From JAJPXC01 sp964628905 (GTDB taxonomy: Bacteria; Bacteroidota; Bacteroidia; Bacteroidales; Muribaculaceae): DNA of 21,322 bases. A program made the translations under genes and the position numbers. Positions 7,782 through 15,389 of the stretch are shown piece by piece. The stretch is from the NCBI GenBank assembly GCA_964628905.1, contig CAZVNS010000028.1, forward strand, positions 1-21,322, given 5' to 3'. The notes under the pieces were generated by a model. It worked only from the letters and a program-made list of their open reading frames with translations, searched no databases and was not told the DNA's origin. Every line of letters starts with the position of its first letter. Positions within the stretch are counted from its first letter, which is position 1.

Positions 7782-8954
7782 TTAATGGTTGTGGGAGTGA
7801 CCTTCGGGGACGGCTGTCGACGATTCGGCGAGCTTAATCATGATGGCTCCTGAGGTGACAACGTCGTCACCGGGGTTGAGGCCTGAGAGTATCTCCACGT
7901 TGCGGCCGTCGGAGTTACCGAGTGTCACAGGACATTTGCGATAGCAGTCTTCGTCAAGTCGAACGAACGCAAAGTGTGTGCCCTGCTGCTCGATTATGGC
8001 GTCGCGGGGTATCACTAAGGATTCGCTGCGAGAGGAGCCAAGCAGATATACCTCAACGTTAGTGCCGGGCATAAGCTGTCCTCCATTGTTGAGTGTGAAG
8101 TAGACTGGAATATAACCGCCAGTAGTAGAAGCGGTTGAGGGGCTGATGAGCTTTCCGCCAACCTCGCTTAGCGATATCACTTGGTCGCTACCCGGCAAGG
8201 AGATGTTGGCTGACGAGAGTTTGTTGAGGAAAGTTCGCTGCGATGTGGGCACGTCGGCACGAAGCAGTAGCGATGAGCCATCGCCTATTGTAGCTATCGG
8301 TTGACCCGTTTCGACATACTGACCGGTGGCGACATCGAGCGAGGTGATTTCGCCCGAGGCGGGAGCTTTGGCGACGCCTCCGGCAGGTGTGCCGCTATAT
8401 GCTGCCCGGGCCGACTCGTAGGCGGCAAGTGCAGCGTTGTAGTCGCGGGCCGACACTATCCCTTCGTCGTGGAGTGGTTTCAACCGTTCGAGCTCGCGGC
8501 GGGCTGCGTCGAGCGCGGCCTTTGATGCGGCGTTGGAGTCGCCACCGGCCATGCCTGAGGCTGAAACAGTGGCTATCACTTGTCCGGCTTTGACTTTGGC
8601 GCCGGGCACGGCGCCGGGCTTGAGGGTGATGATGCCGGCCGAGGTTGTAGCCGCGATTGATTGGCCGGAAGTGGAGCGGGTGAGGGTACCGGTAACCTTT
8701 ATGGTCTCAGCGAATTCTACGGGCTCAAGAGTGGTTGTGGCTACTCCGAGCTGCTCGGCGATCTCAGGTTTTAGCACAATCTCGTCGCCATGATGCTCCT
8801 CGTCTTCGTCATGTTCGCCATGTTCGTGAGCCTCGGCGTGTTCGTGGTGGTGATGGTGGTCATGCCCAAGACCGTCGTCCTTCGGGGTATGACTGCAACC
8901 GGTGATGGCCATAGCTACAGCGGCGGCCATCAGAGATAAGAATTTATGATTCAT
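7782..8954 (-). CDS. cusB: RND efflux periplasmic adaptor lipoprotein with His-rich N-terminus
   Basis: This membrane-fusion (HlyD/CusB-type) adaptor joins the pump to the outer-membrane channel. Residues 1-20 are a lipoprotein signal with lipobox AITGC (Cys20). Residues 31-55 are extremely His/Glu-rich, with five His in a row, and look like a flexible metal-capture arm before the barrel. The family domains follow: beta-barrel start (VKVTGTL-like), a lipoyl half with ITLKPGAVPGAKVKAGQVIA, a short helical hairpin (about 140-180), the second lipoyl half with ASGEITSLDVATGQYVETGQ, and a C-terminal barrel and membrane-proximal domain ending GDDVVTSGAIMIKLAES. The last residues (EGHSHNH) are again His-rich. 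Placement 12 bp before the pump gene supports a metal role. Confidence 0.93.
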   Translation of the reverse strand: MNHKFLSLMAAAVAMAITGCSHTPKDDGLGHDHHHHHEHAEAHEHGEHDEDEEHHGDEIVLKPEIAEQLGVATTTLEPVEFAETIKVTGTLTRSTSGQSIAATTSAGIITLKPGAVPGAKVKAGQVIATVSASGMAGGDSNAASKAALDAARRELERLKPLHDEGIVSARDYNAALAAYESARAAYSGTPAGGVAKAPASGEITSLDVATGQYVETGQPIATIGDGSSLLLRADVPTSQRTFLNKLSSANISLPGSDQVISLSEVGGKLISPSTASTTGGYIPVYFTLNNGGQLMPGTNVEVYLLGSSRSESLVIPRDAIIEQQGTHFAFVRLDEDCYRKCPVTLGNSDGRNVEILSGLNPGDDVVTSGAIMIKLAESSTAVPEGHSHNH

Positions 8955-8987
8955 CTTTCGAGGTGTTGTAGGTTGAAATATAATGTG

Positions 8988-9359
8988 TTAGCATCTATAA
9001 TCAACTGCCGAGGGAGGGCCGCGACGGGTCCTGTCGGCACACCATGTCGAAGGATGTGTCAGTAATGGATAACTATAATATGTGTAATTTACCTCAGTAA
9101 TCCGAGGTGTTACTTGCAGGGTAGGGGTGTCGGTGGCTGCATCGAGTTGAAGCGGCGCGATATCGTTGAAATCAATATCGTATCGTAGTTGATCGGCAGC
9201 ATCGAGATGCAGGGCGCAGTGGTGATTATGTGTCGGGCTGCAGTGGTGGTTGCACGCACAGTGATGATGAAATTGCACAAACGTGGCCATCACTATCAGT
9301 GCCACCATGGCGGTTGATAGCGATGCGCTGAGCCGGCTTATGCAATTTTTCCCAATCAT
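8988..9359 (-). CDS. Small His/Cys-rich membrane-anchored or exported protein of the metal efflux operon
   Basis: I do not recognise this 123-residue protein with confidence. Residues 14-30 form one hydrophobic segment (LSTAMVALIVMATFVQF), a signal peptide or anchor. Immediately after it, residues 31-51 contain nine His and four Cys (FHHHCACNHHC then THNHHCALH), a dense likely metal-binding patch facing the periplasm. The rest is a plain acidic and then basic tail with Cys at about 109 and at the end. It lies 33 bp before the adaptor gene and 5 bp after the acyl-CoA ligase stop codon, so it is probably the first gene of the efflux block in function. Small His-rich membrane proteins beside Cus-like pumps are common in Bacteroidales. 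A metal sensor or chaperone is the best guess, not shown. Confidence 0.75.
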   Translation of the reverse strand: MIGKNCISRLSASLSTAMVALIVMATFVQFHHHCACNHHCSPTHNHHCALHLDAADQLRYDIDFNDIAPLQLDAATDTPTLQVTPRITEVNYTYYSYPLLTHPSTWCADRTRRGPPSAVDYRC

Positions 9360-9364
9360 CGTGA

Positions 9365-11017
9365 TTATCCTCGCTGATACAGGTAGCGCTTGATTGAGCG
9401 TTTGGGAGTCTTTTCAAACTCCTCGTGGTAGATCCTGAACTTCTTCACTTGAGAGTAGGCCGGGAGCTCGCGGTTGAGGTTGGTGATATTGTCGCTCATG
9501 AGTTTGTCGAGTGCGGGCTCGTCGATGCCTTGTTCGTCAGCATTCTCAAAGTCGGGGTAAATGAGGGCTACCAATGCTCCATCCTCGTCAATCACGATTG
9601 ACTCGTTGACGTAGGGCATGTTGTTGAGCTTCTGCTCAATTTCTTCGGGGTAGATGTTCTGTCCCGACGGTCCGAGAATCATATTCTTGTCTCGGCCGCG
9701 CAGATAGATGAAGTTGTCGGCATCGATTGTGCAGATGTCGCCGGTGTTTAGCCATCCATCTTTGAAGGCGGCTTCAGTAGCTTCTGGGTTTTTGTAGTAG
9801 CCTTGCATCACGTTTTCACCCTTGACCCAAAGCACGCCGGGTGTGGTGTATGGGTCAGGAGAATCAACTTTGATGTGCATGCGGTCGACTACGTGTCCGC
9901 AAGATAGCGAGCGAGCCTCATCAGCCGGTGCGTAGGCGATCAGAGGACCGCACTCGGTCATGCCGTAGCCCACGGTGAAGGGGAAGCCTATGCGGCGCAG
10001 GAAGGTCTCGACTTCCTTGTTGAGGGCTGCGCCACCGATGATTACCTCACGCACCTGGCCGCCGAATGTGACTGTGAGCTGATCCTTGATGCGATGCAGC
10101 AGACGGTCGTCGACAAATGGCAGATGGAGCAGCAGCTTCATCAGCGGCTTCTCAAGCAGGGGGAACACGCGTGTCTTTATTATCTTCTCGATAATCAGCG
10201 GCACGGTGATGATGAGCTTGGGCTTGACTTGCGCGAAGGCGTCCATAATCACCTTGGGTGAGGGTACGCGGGTGAGGAAATATATGTGGCATCCCACAAT
10301 CATGGGGAACACGATCTCAATCATCAAACCGTACATGTGGGCCATGGGGAGCATCGACACCAGGCCGTCGCCTGACTTGAGGTAGGGTATGTTTTCGATA
10401 CAGAAGAGGACGTTGGACCACAGCACGCGGTAGGGGAGCATCACGCCCTTCGAAAAGCCGGTGGACCCTGAAGTGTAGTTGATCAGGGCAAGCTCCTCGG
10501 GCTTATCCTCATGGAATTTGAGGCTTTCGGGAGTGAAGCGCTCGGGATAGCGCTGGCCGAAGATCTCGTTGAGGTGGGCGCGGGTATTAGTCAGCTCCTC
10601 TGAGCGGCTGAACAGCAGGGAGAAGTCGCCGATGAGCAGAGCCCCTAAGATGTTGGGCAACTTCGCCGGGTCGAGGTTCTCCCATATTGCTTGATCAACG
10701 AAGAATATCTTGGCCTCGGAGTGGTTGACGAGGTGATGTATGTTGTCGCTCTTAAACTCATGTAGAATAGGCACTGCCACGGCTCCGTAGGTGATTGTGG
10801 CCATAAAAGCCACAGCCCACTGCGATGAGTTCTTGCCGCAGATGGCCACGCGGTCGCCGGGCTTCACTCCGACATGCTCATAGAGCAGGTGTATCTTGGC
10901 GATTTTACGGCCTAAGTCGCGGTATTGGAACGATGCGCCGTTGAAGTCGGTAAGAGCCAGGCCATTCCAGTTTTTACGGATGGAGTCTAATATGAGTTTG
11001 CTAATCGAACGATTCAT
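9365..11017 (-). CDS. AMP-dependent long-chain acyl-CoA synthetase/ligase
   Basis: This ANL-superfamily enzyme activates a carboxylic acid, probably a fatty acid, with ATP to an acyl-adenylate and then to the CoA thioester. The P-loop-like motif YTSGSTGFSKGV is at 181-192; VGYGMTECGP (about 350), GWLNTGDICTID and RDKNMILGPSGQNIYPEEIE mark the adenylate-binding and hinge regions, and the C-terminal Lys-containing KTPKRSIKRYLY carries the catalytic Lys position. At 550 residues it is the normal length for cytoplasmic FadD-like proteins. The exact acid substrate is not readable. It is followed after 5 bp by the small His/Cys-rich gene, so it may share a transcript with the metal efflux genes even though the functions are unrelated. 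Confidence 0.93.
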   Translation of the reverse strand: MNRSISKLILDSIRKNWNGLALTDFNGASFQYRDLGRKIAKIHLLYEHVGVKPGDRVAICGKNSSQWAVAFMATITYGAVAVPILHEFKSDNIHHLVNHSEAKIFFVDQAIWENLDPAKLPNILGALLIGDFSLLFSRSEELTNTRAHLNEIFGQRYPERFTPESLKFHEDKPEELALINYTSGSTGFSKGVMLPYRVLWSNVLFCIENIPYLKSGDGLVSMLPMAHMYGLMIEIVFPMIVGCHIYFLTRVPSPKVIMDAFAQVKPKLIITVPLIIEKIIKTRVFPLLEKPLMKLLLHLPFVDDRLLHRIKDQLTVTFGGQVREVIIGGAALNKEVETFLRRIGFPFTVGYGMTECGPLIAYAPADEARSLSCGHVVDRMHIKVDSPDPYTTPGVLWVKGENVMQGYYKNPEATEAAFKDGWLNTGDICTIDADNFIYLRGRDKNMILGPSGQNIYPEEIEQKLNNMPYVNESIVIDEDGALVALIYPDFENADEQGIDEPALDKLMSDNITNLNRELPAYSQVKKFRIYHEEFEKTPKRSIKRYLYQRG

Positions 11018-11047
11018 GTCAAAAGTTAATGAGATTTAAAATTCGCA

Positions 11048-11055
11048 CAAAAATA
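11048..11055 (-). promoter_or_regulatory. Candidate Bacteroidetes -7 box for the acyl-CoA ligase gene
   Basis: TATTTTTG on the minus strand matches the Bacteroidetes -7 consensus TAnnTTTG exactly and lies 30 bp upstream of the ligase ATG, giving a leader of about 25 nt. No good TTTG -33 box is seen at the usual distance, so confidence is moderate. Confidence 0.45.
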
Positions 11056-11089
11056 AGAAAAAAGTGCCGTTTTCTATCACTGTTACTCT

Positions 11090-11130
11090 ACTTTTTTGCA
11101 CTTCATAGAGCGATGTGCGCACTTTTTTGC
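11090..11130 (+). repeat. Direct repeat of ACTTTTTTGC in divergent promoter region
   Basis: ACTTTTTTGC occurs at 11090-11099 and again at 11121-11130, 31 bp apart (about three helical turns). A partial inverted copy, AAAAAAGTGC, lies at about 11057-11066. The copies fall between the two candidate -7 boxes of the divergent genes, so they could be binding sites for a shared regulator; AT-rich chance repetition is possible. Confidence 0.45.
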
Positions 11131-11161
11131 TTAATAAAGAGAAAATGAACCAAAAATCAGC

Positions 11162-11169
11162 TACCTTTG
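11162..11169 (+). promoter_or_regulatory. Candidate Bacteroidetes -7 box for the TlpA/GH18 operon
   Basis: TACCTTTG matches TAnnTTTG exactly, 64 bp upstream of the ATG of the thioredoxin-fold gene; the transcript start would be near 11175. A TTTG at 11126-11129 is too far upstream for a standard -33 box, so the upstream half of the promoter is weak or activator-dependent. Confidence 0.5.
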
Positions 11170-11233
11170 TTCCGTCAAAGAGAAGCCTCACATATTATAA
11201 TGTGTGGGGGATTTTGAAAATTAAAGCAAGACT

Positions 11234-12268
11234 ATGAACAAGTATCTAATGCTATTAGCGTCGGCCACATTCGCACTGGCCGCATCGTGCACTGCCAACG
11301 CAGCGCCCGCCATCTATACAGTGACCGTCGATGTCGACCCCGACGACGACGGTGCTACAGCTTACATCGTAAACTACGATAATGGTGAAAAACTTGACTC
11401 CGCGGTGATAGCTGACGGAAAAGCTAAGTTTGCCGGGCAGCTCGACAATTCAGCCTTGGTGCGACTCATAGTCGACGGGCAGCGCGCGGGCACATTCATC
11501 CTTGAGCCGGGCGATATCAATCTTGGTGAGAAAGTCGCTGCCGGGACACCGCTCAACACTAAGATGGATGAGTTGAGCCGTCAGCTAATGGCTATCGAGG
11601 CTGAATATGCGACTCTGCCAAAGGATGCCGACAACGCTACACGTCAGGCTATCATCGACCGCTACGACGGCTTGATCGACCAGACGATGAACGCCAATAT
11701 GGACAACCCCATCGGCTACTACCTCTTCCTCCAGAAGGGAATGGAGCTTACGCTCCCCGAGTTGGAGCAGACTCTCGCTCAGTACCCCGAAATGGCAAAG
11801 TACCAGCGTGTGCAGAAGATGCTCAAGTCAGCTCAGACCAAGGAGATGACATCAGTGGGCAAGCCATTCGTTGACTTCACCGTGGAGTCGCCCGACGGTG
11901 TGCACAAGTTGAGTGACTATGTGGGAAAAGGTAAACCGGTGCTCGTCGACTTCTGGGCAAGCTGGTGCGGCCCATGCCGTCGAGAGATGCCTACACTCAA
12001 ACGCCTTTACAGCGAGCTCGGCCCCTCCAAGGACCTGCAAGTGCTCGGAGTGGCAGTGTGGGATGAGGTTGACAACAGCAAGAAAGCTATCGAGGAGCTG
12101 CTACTTCCCTGGCCTCAGATACTCGACGCTCAGACCATCCCCACCGACGCTTACGGCATCGAGGGCATACCTTGCATAATCCTCTTCGGCCCTGATGGCA
12201 CAATCTTAGTGCGCGACAAGCAGGGCGAGGAGCTTTACCAGGCCGTGAGCGAAGCCCTCAACAAGTAA
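11234..12268 (+). CDS. TlpA/ResA-like thiol-disulfide oxidoreductase with N-terminal DUF4369-like domain
   Basis: This exported protein has a signal peptide (residues 1-24); LAASC could be a lipobox (Cys19), otherwise cleavage after ANA is likely. Residues about 28-125 resemble the DUF4369 beta domain (YTVTVDVDPDDDGATAYIVN then FILEPGDINL) often found before thioredoxin domains in Bacteroidetes. The C-terminal half (about 210-344) is a thioredoxin fold of the AhpC/TSA-redoxin class with the redox motif CGPC at 245-248 in FWASWCGPCRREMP and the cis-Pro region GIEGIPCIILF. It would reduce or rearrange disulfides in periplasmic or surface proteins. A third Cys next to the cis-Pro (IPC) is notable, since it is close to the active site. 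It heads a four-gene exported cassette; the next gene starts 33 bp downstream. Confidence 0.92.
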   Translation: MNKYLMLLASATFALAASCTANAAPAIYTVTVDVDPDDDGATAYIVNYDNGEKLDSAVIADGKAKFAGQLDNSALVRLIVDGQRAGTFILEPGDINLGEKVAAGTPLNTKMDELSRQLMAIEAEYATLPKDADNATRQAIIDRYDGLIDQTMNANMDNPIGYYLFLQKGMELTLPELEQTLAQYPEMAKYQRVQKMLKSAQTKEMTSVGKPFVDFTVESPDGVHKLSDYVGKGKPVLVDFWASWCGPCRREMPTLKRLYSELGPSKDLQVLGVAVWDEVDNSKKAIEELLLPWPQILDAQTIPTDAYGIEGIPCIILFGPDGTILVRDKQGEELYQAVSEALNK

Positions 12269-12301
12269 TACCACTCCAACCAACCACTATCACAACTGAC
12301 A

Positions 12302-12937
12302 ATGAATAAACTCATCACTAAGATATGCATCGCCCTCGCTATACTGATAGCGGGAGCGCAGGGGGCTACAGCGCAGTTCCGCTACGGAGCTACGCTGGGC
12401 GCCGACTTCTCAACCCTCAAGTTCAAGCAAGACCTGTTCACCATCGACCAAAGTGTGGGTCCCGAGGCGGGTATCACTACCGAGATGATGTTCCCGGGCA
12501 TCGGCTTCGGACTTGGCTCGGGCATCCTCTATCAGATGAAGGGTGCCAACCTCCACATGGGGGAGAAGAAGGTTTGGGCATCGCAGGGTTACGGTGAAGA
12601 GCATGCCTACCTCCACTACCTCCAGATCCCGGTCAACCTGAAGTTTAAATGGACCAGGATGAATGGTCTGGAGGACTATGTGGCCCCATTCATCTACGGT
12701 GGCCCGGCAATAGGCTTCCTCTTCGGACACAGTCATATTCCGGCGCTTGAGTATCCGCTGGCCGACATAAGCCTTGAATTAGGCTTCGGTGTCGAGGTCT
12801 TCAAGAATTGGCAGGTTAGCGCCGTGCGCAACTGGGGCATGACCTATTGCACCAAGACCAAACTTCTCGATGACTTCTCAGCAAAAAACCGCACATGGTC
12901 AGTCAGAGTGGTATACTACTTCAACAGCAAGAAATAA
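12302..12937 (+). CDS. PorT-family outer-membrane beta-barrel protein
   Basis: This 211-residue protein has a clear signal peptide ending GATAQF (about residues 1-24), followed by alternating strands with aromatic ends: RYGATLGADFSTLKF, MMFPGIGFGLGSGILYQMKG, YLQIPVNLKFKW, FIYGGPAIGFLFG, and a final WSVRVVYYF with an aromatic near the C-terminus. This is the eight-strand barrel pattern of the Bacteroidetes PorT/OMP_b-brl_2 family. The name PorT does not imply T9SS function; most members are of unknown role. It is 33 bp downstream of the TlpA-like gene and 20 bp upstream of the next gene, so it belongs to the same transcript. It contains a single Cys, so disulfide formation is not its link to the first gene. 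Confidence 0.88.
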   Translation: MNKLITKICIALAILIAGAQGATAQFRYGATLGADFSTLKFKQDLFTIDQSVGPEAGITTEMMFPGIGFGLGSGILYQMKGANLHMGEKKVWASQGYGEEHAYLHYLQIPVNLKFKWTRMNGLEDYVAPFIYGGPAIGFLFGHSHIPALEYPLADISLELGFGVEVFKNWQVSAVRNWGMTYCTKTKLLDDFSAKNRTWSVRVVYYFNSKK

Positions 12938-12957
12938 TACAATCATAAAACAACTAC

Positions 12958-13431
12958 ATGAACCTTAAATCCACCATGTTGCCGTTACTGATGGCGGCCC
13001 TAAGCCCATGCACGATGCTGGCCGACCAGGTATGGCACGCCGTGATCTCAGGCAGTGAGAAAGTGCCCGTCGACGACATCGAATATATTGTAAGCCGCCC
13101 CGAGGCGCGCTCACTCGACATAGTGCTCAGTGATGGGCAGACAGTCTACGAGGGTATTCCTTCGCTCGAATTTGAGTTTAGCGAGAGGGCGGGGCTTACC
13201 TCAATACAGAGTGATGCTGAGGTGATACTCGGCCCATTTGACGATATCATCACAATCAAGGGACTTGCTCAGGGATGTCCTATCACCATCGTGAACTCTC
13301 TGGGACAGGTGGTTGAAGGCTTCACATCGCCGGGCAAGCAGGAGGTTATAGAAATCGACTTGCGCGGTTATCAGCCCGGAGTATATGTGCTCAAAACCCG
13401 CAACTCAGCAGTAAAATTCGTAAAGCGCTAA
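12958..13431 (+). CDS. Small exported protein with T9SS type A sorting-like C-terminal domain
   Basis: The 157-residue protein has a signal peptide (residues 1-22, cleavage near MLA). Residues about 25-75 are a short strand-rich module with the pattern LDIVLSDGQTVYEGIPSLEFEF, similar to the 'DG...I..I.F' motif at the N-terminus of many Bacteroidales surface proteins. The last about 60 residues, with ITIVNSLGQVVEGF and DLRGYQPGVYVLKTRN and ending VKFVKR, follow the type A C-terminal domain that directs cargo to type IX secretion. There is no functional domain between them, so the protein is almost only a tag. Many Bacteroidales keep such domains without a known T9SS, so actual secretion is uncertain. 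The GH18 gene starts 4 bp after the stop codon, which suggests translational coupling. Confidence 0.8.
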   Translation: MNLKSTMLPLLMAALSPCTMLADQVWHAVISGSEKVPVDDIEYIVSRPEARSLDIVLSDGQTVYEGIPSLEFEFSERAGLTSIQSDAEVILGPFDDIITIKGLAQGCPITIVNSLGQVVEGFTSPGKQEVIEIDLRGYQPGVYVLKTRNSAVKFVKR

Positions 13432-13435
13432 TACC

Positions 13436-14665
13436 ATGAATACTAAAAAAATATTTCTCGGCATTGCGCTCGCGGCCACTGCCATAGTTCCTGCAAAGGC
13501 TCAATACCTGATTACTCTGAATGACCAAACCCGCATCACGCTTGATGACGTAAATCTCACATTCTCAGACGAAAATACAGAAGACGCTGTGATAATTGTA
13601 GGAGAGGAAACTGTGCCACTGGCTCAGATCAAATCAATCACTCCGGCTGATCCTGATGCGCAGCGTCCCTACGTTATAGCTTACCACCCCTATTATGCCG
13701 GGTCTGACCAGATGCCTCCGGCCAACAAGGTGACCCACGTCAACTTCAGCTTTGCCGAGGTTGTGGTCAAAGATAGCGTGTACAACGGTTTTAAGCTGCA
13801 AGGTTCATTTGCGGCGCTCAAACGTACGCTTAACCTGAAGAACGACAACCCCGATCTGAAGGTGTTGCTGTCGTTCACGCATACCGTGGTGCGTTCCGAC
13901 AATAAGCAGGATGGAGGCTTCTCGGCTATTGCTGCCAGCGATGAATATCGCCGTAAGTTTGCCCAGGACTGCGTTGACTACATGGAGGAATATGGTCTTG
14001 ACGGTATCGACCTCGACTGGGAGTTTCCCGGCCTGTCGTGGAGCGGCGCGGCGTGCGACCCGGCCCACGATGTCGACAACTATACATTGCTCATCAAGCA
14101 GATGCGCGAGACCTTCGGCGACCGCTATCTGCTCACCTTCGCAGGCTATTGCAAGGATGTGCAAGGCTCAGGCGACAATCGTAAATACATTGATATTAAG
14201 GCCGTAGAGCCGTATGTGGATTTTGTCAACGTAATGACCTACGATTTCGACGCCGCCCCGGGCTATCACAATGCCATCAAACACTCGTCGTCATACTGGG
14301 ATATTGAGCGCACTATCGCAGCTTACCGCAAGGCAGGATTTCCGATGGAGAAGATTGTGCTCGGCGTGCCATTCTACATGCGACACGACTGGTCGACAAG
14401 CATGACCTATCCCAAAGTGCTTGCGCTCAAGGAGAGCGACGGATATAAGATTGACAACTGGAATGCTACGGCTCAGGTGCCTTACGTGACGCTCAACGGC
14501 AACTTCTATGGCTCGTACGACAATCCCCGCTCAATAGAGTGCAAGGTGAAGTATGCCTATAAGCAGGGACTGCGCGGACTATTCTACTGGTGCACCTATG
14601 AGGACGATGCCGACCGCACCCTCACCAACGCTCTCTGGCGATACTCAATGATGTACCTCCGCTAA
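13436..14665 (+). CDS. Exported glycoside hydrolase family 18 protein (chitinase or endo-beta-N-acetylglucosaminidase-like)
   Basis: A signal peptide (residues 1-22, ending AKAQ) is followed by a short strand-rich module (about 23-75) with the pattern AVIIVGEETVPLAQIKSITP, then a GH18 TIM barrel from about residue 79. The family signature DxxDxDxE is intact as DGIDLDWE at 189-196, making Glu196 the acid in substrate-assisted cleavage. KVLLSFTHT, VDFVNVMTYDF, KIVLGVPFYMR and LRGLFYWCTYEDD match the other barrel strands. Family members cut beta-1,4 bonds next to N-acetylglucosamine in chitin or N-glycans; in a gut Bacteroidales host glycoproteins or fungal chitin are plausible targets. There is no carbohydrate-binding module and no sorting tail of its own. 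Its TAA overlaps the stop codon of the convergent HEPN pseudogene by three bases. Confidence 0.93.
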   Translation: MNTKKIFLGIALAATAIVPAKAQYLITLNDQTRITLDDVNLTFSDENTEDAVIIVGEETVPLAQIKSITPADPDAQRPYVIAYHPYYAGSDQMPPANKVTHVNFSFAEVVVKDSVYNGFKLQGSFAALKRTLNLKNDNPDLKVLLSFTHTVVRSDNKQDGGFSAIAASDEYRRKFAQDCVDYMEEYGLDGIDLDWEFPGLSWSGAACDPAHDVDNYTLLIKQMRETFGDRYLLTFAGYCKDVQGSGDNRKYIDIKAVEPYVDFVNVMTYDFDAAPGYHNAIKHSSSYWDIERTIAAYRKAGFPMEKIVLGVPFYMRHDWSTSMTYPKVLALKESDGYKIDNWNATAQVPYVTLNGNFYGSYDNPRSIECKVKYAYKQGLRGLFYWCTYEDDADRTLTNALWRYSMMYLR

Positions 14666-15059
14666 CCCAAGCACATTTCCCCGAGCTTTTGTAATAAGTT
14701 TTGAGTGGGAGCGAATAAAGGTGATACTTGCGATTCATCCCAGTCAAAGAGATCATCATAGTCACTTGTTGTGCGCATGTTGAACAGGGTTGAGATGAGA
14801 GCCCCCTCTTGGTTCGACAATACCCCAGTCTTAACAAATTCTTTTAGCATCAGTTGAATCACTCCGCATGGGTGCGAGGTGATAATCTGCGTGACAGGAG
14901 CAATGCACTACACATATGAAATACTGAGTAGTACAGCCTATTGACAGCCAAGTTCCAGCGGTCTAATTTAGCTACGTCAATGGCTTCTTTTAGAACGTCC
15001 TTAGATTTGCCTATTCTATAGGCGATTAAGGCCTCTCTTTCCTCTTCTGTTAGCCCCAT
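14662..15059 (-). pseudogene. Frameshifted HEPN-domain toxin gene (MNT-HEPN toxin-antitoxin remnant)
   Basis: The first frame reads from ATG at 15059 (MGLTEEEREALIAYRIGKSK) and contains NRLYYSVFHMCSALLL, the core of small HEPN proteins, with the R-x6-H motif at Arg41-His48 used by RNase-type members. It stops soon after SPRTHAE. The match continues in another frame as GVIQLMLKEFVKTGVLS and then TSDYDDLFDWDES, the expected C-terminal half ('HxGVIQLF..FVKTG' and 'DYDDFFD'). Restoring one base at 14866-14867 joins the halves into about 132 residues, the normal size. So the toxin is disrupted by a one-base deletion, unless it is a sequencing error. The antitoxin gene overlaps its start by 10 bp. 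Confidence 0.8.
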
Positions 15060-15373
15060 ATCTTTATGCGATCGTTAATTGTATTTTTATAAAATGGTGT
15101 GAAGCTCCTTTCTTTCCATTCGTCATGGGTGTAAAAATAAAGGATTGATTTCAATACCGAGTTCTGCGCCAAGCATATATAAAGGCATTGAGAGGATGCC
15201 TCTATCGGTAATTGAAATCGGTTTGTCACCGTTGAGCAATATCATGATATCCCAGTCTGAATGTGTTGAATAATCGCCACGGGCTTGCGACCCGAACAAG
15301 TAAGCTGACGCATTGTCGGGTAATATCTTGTCCAGGATTTCAGTAATATTTTTATTATGCTTGCCCGTCGCAT
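15050..15373 (-). pseudogene. Frameshifted MNT-type nucleotidyltransferase antitoxin gene
   Basis: The middle frame reads ITEILDKILPDNASAYLFGS and contains the nucleotidyltransferase signature GSQARGDYSTHSDWDI (GS...DxD). An ATG at 15373 opens MRRASIIK in a different frame; one extra base in the five-T run at 15349-15353 (plus strand) would join it to NITEIL. The middle frame ends early at LFLHP, whereas the expected tail YTHDEWKERSFTPFYKN continues one frame away and ends at 15050; removing one base from the five-A run at 15133-15137 restores it. Repaired, it is a protein of about 107 residues. In working systems this enzyme adds AMP to a HEPN tyrosine and neutralises it. Both shifts are in homopolymers, so read error remains possible. 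Confidence 0.8.
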
Positions 15374-15389
15374 TTTATTGTCGTTTATG

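Noticed and set aside
11126..11129. TTTG as the -33 box paired with TACCTTTG at 11162
   Set aside because: The spacer would be 32 bp, well beyond the usual 19-21 bp.
14662..15059. Two separate 66-residue small proteins on the minus strand
   Set aside because: They are the two halves of one HEPN protein separated by a one-base shift; the C-terminal half has no start of its own with supporting signals.
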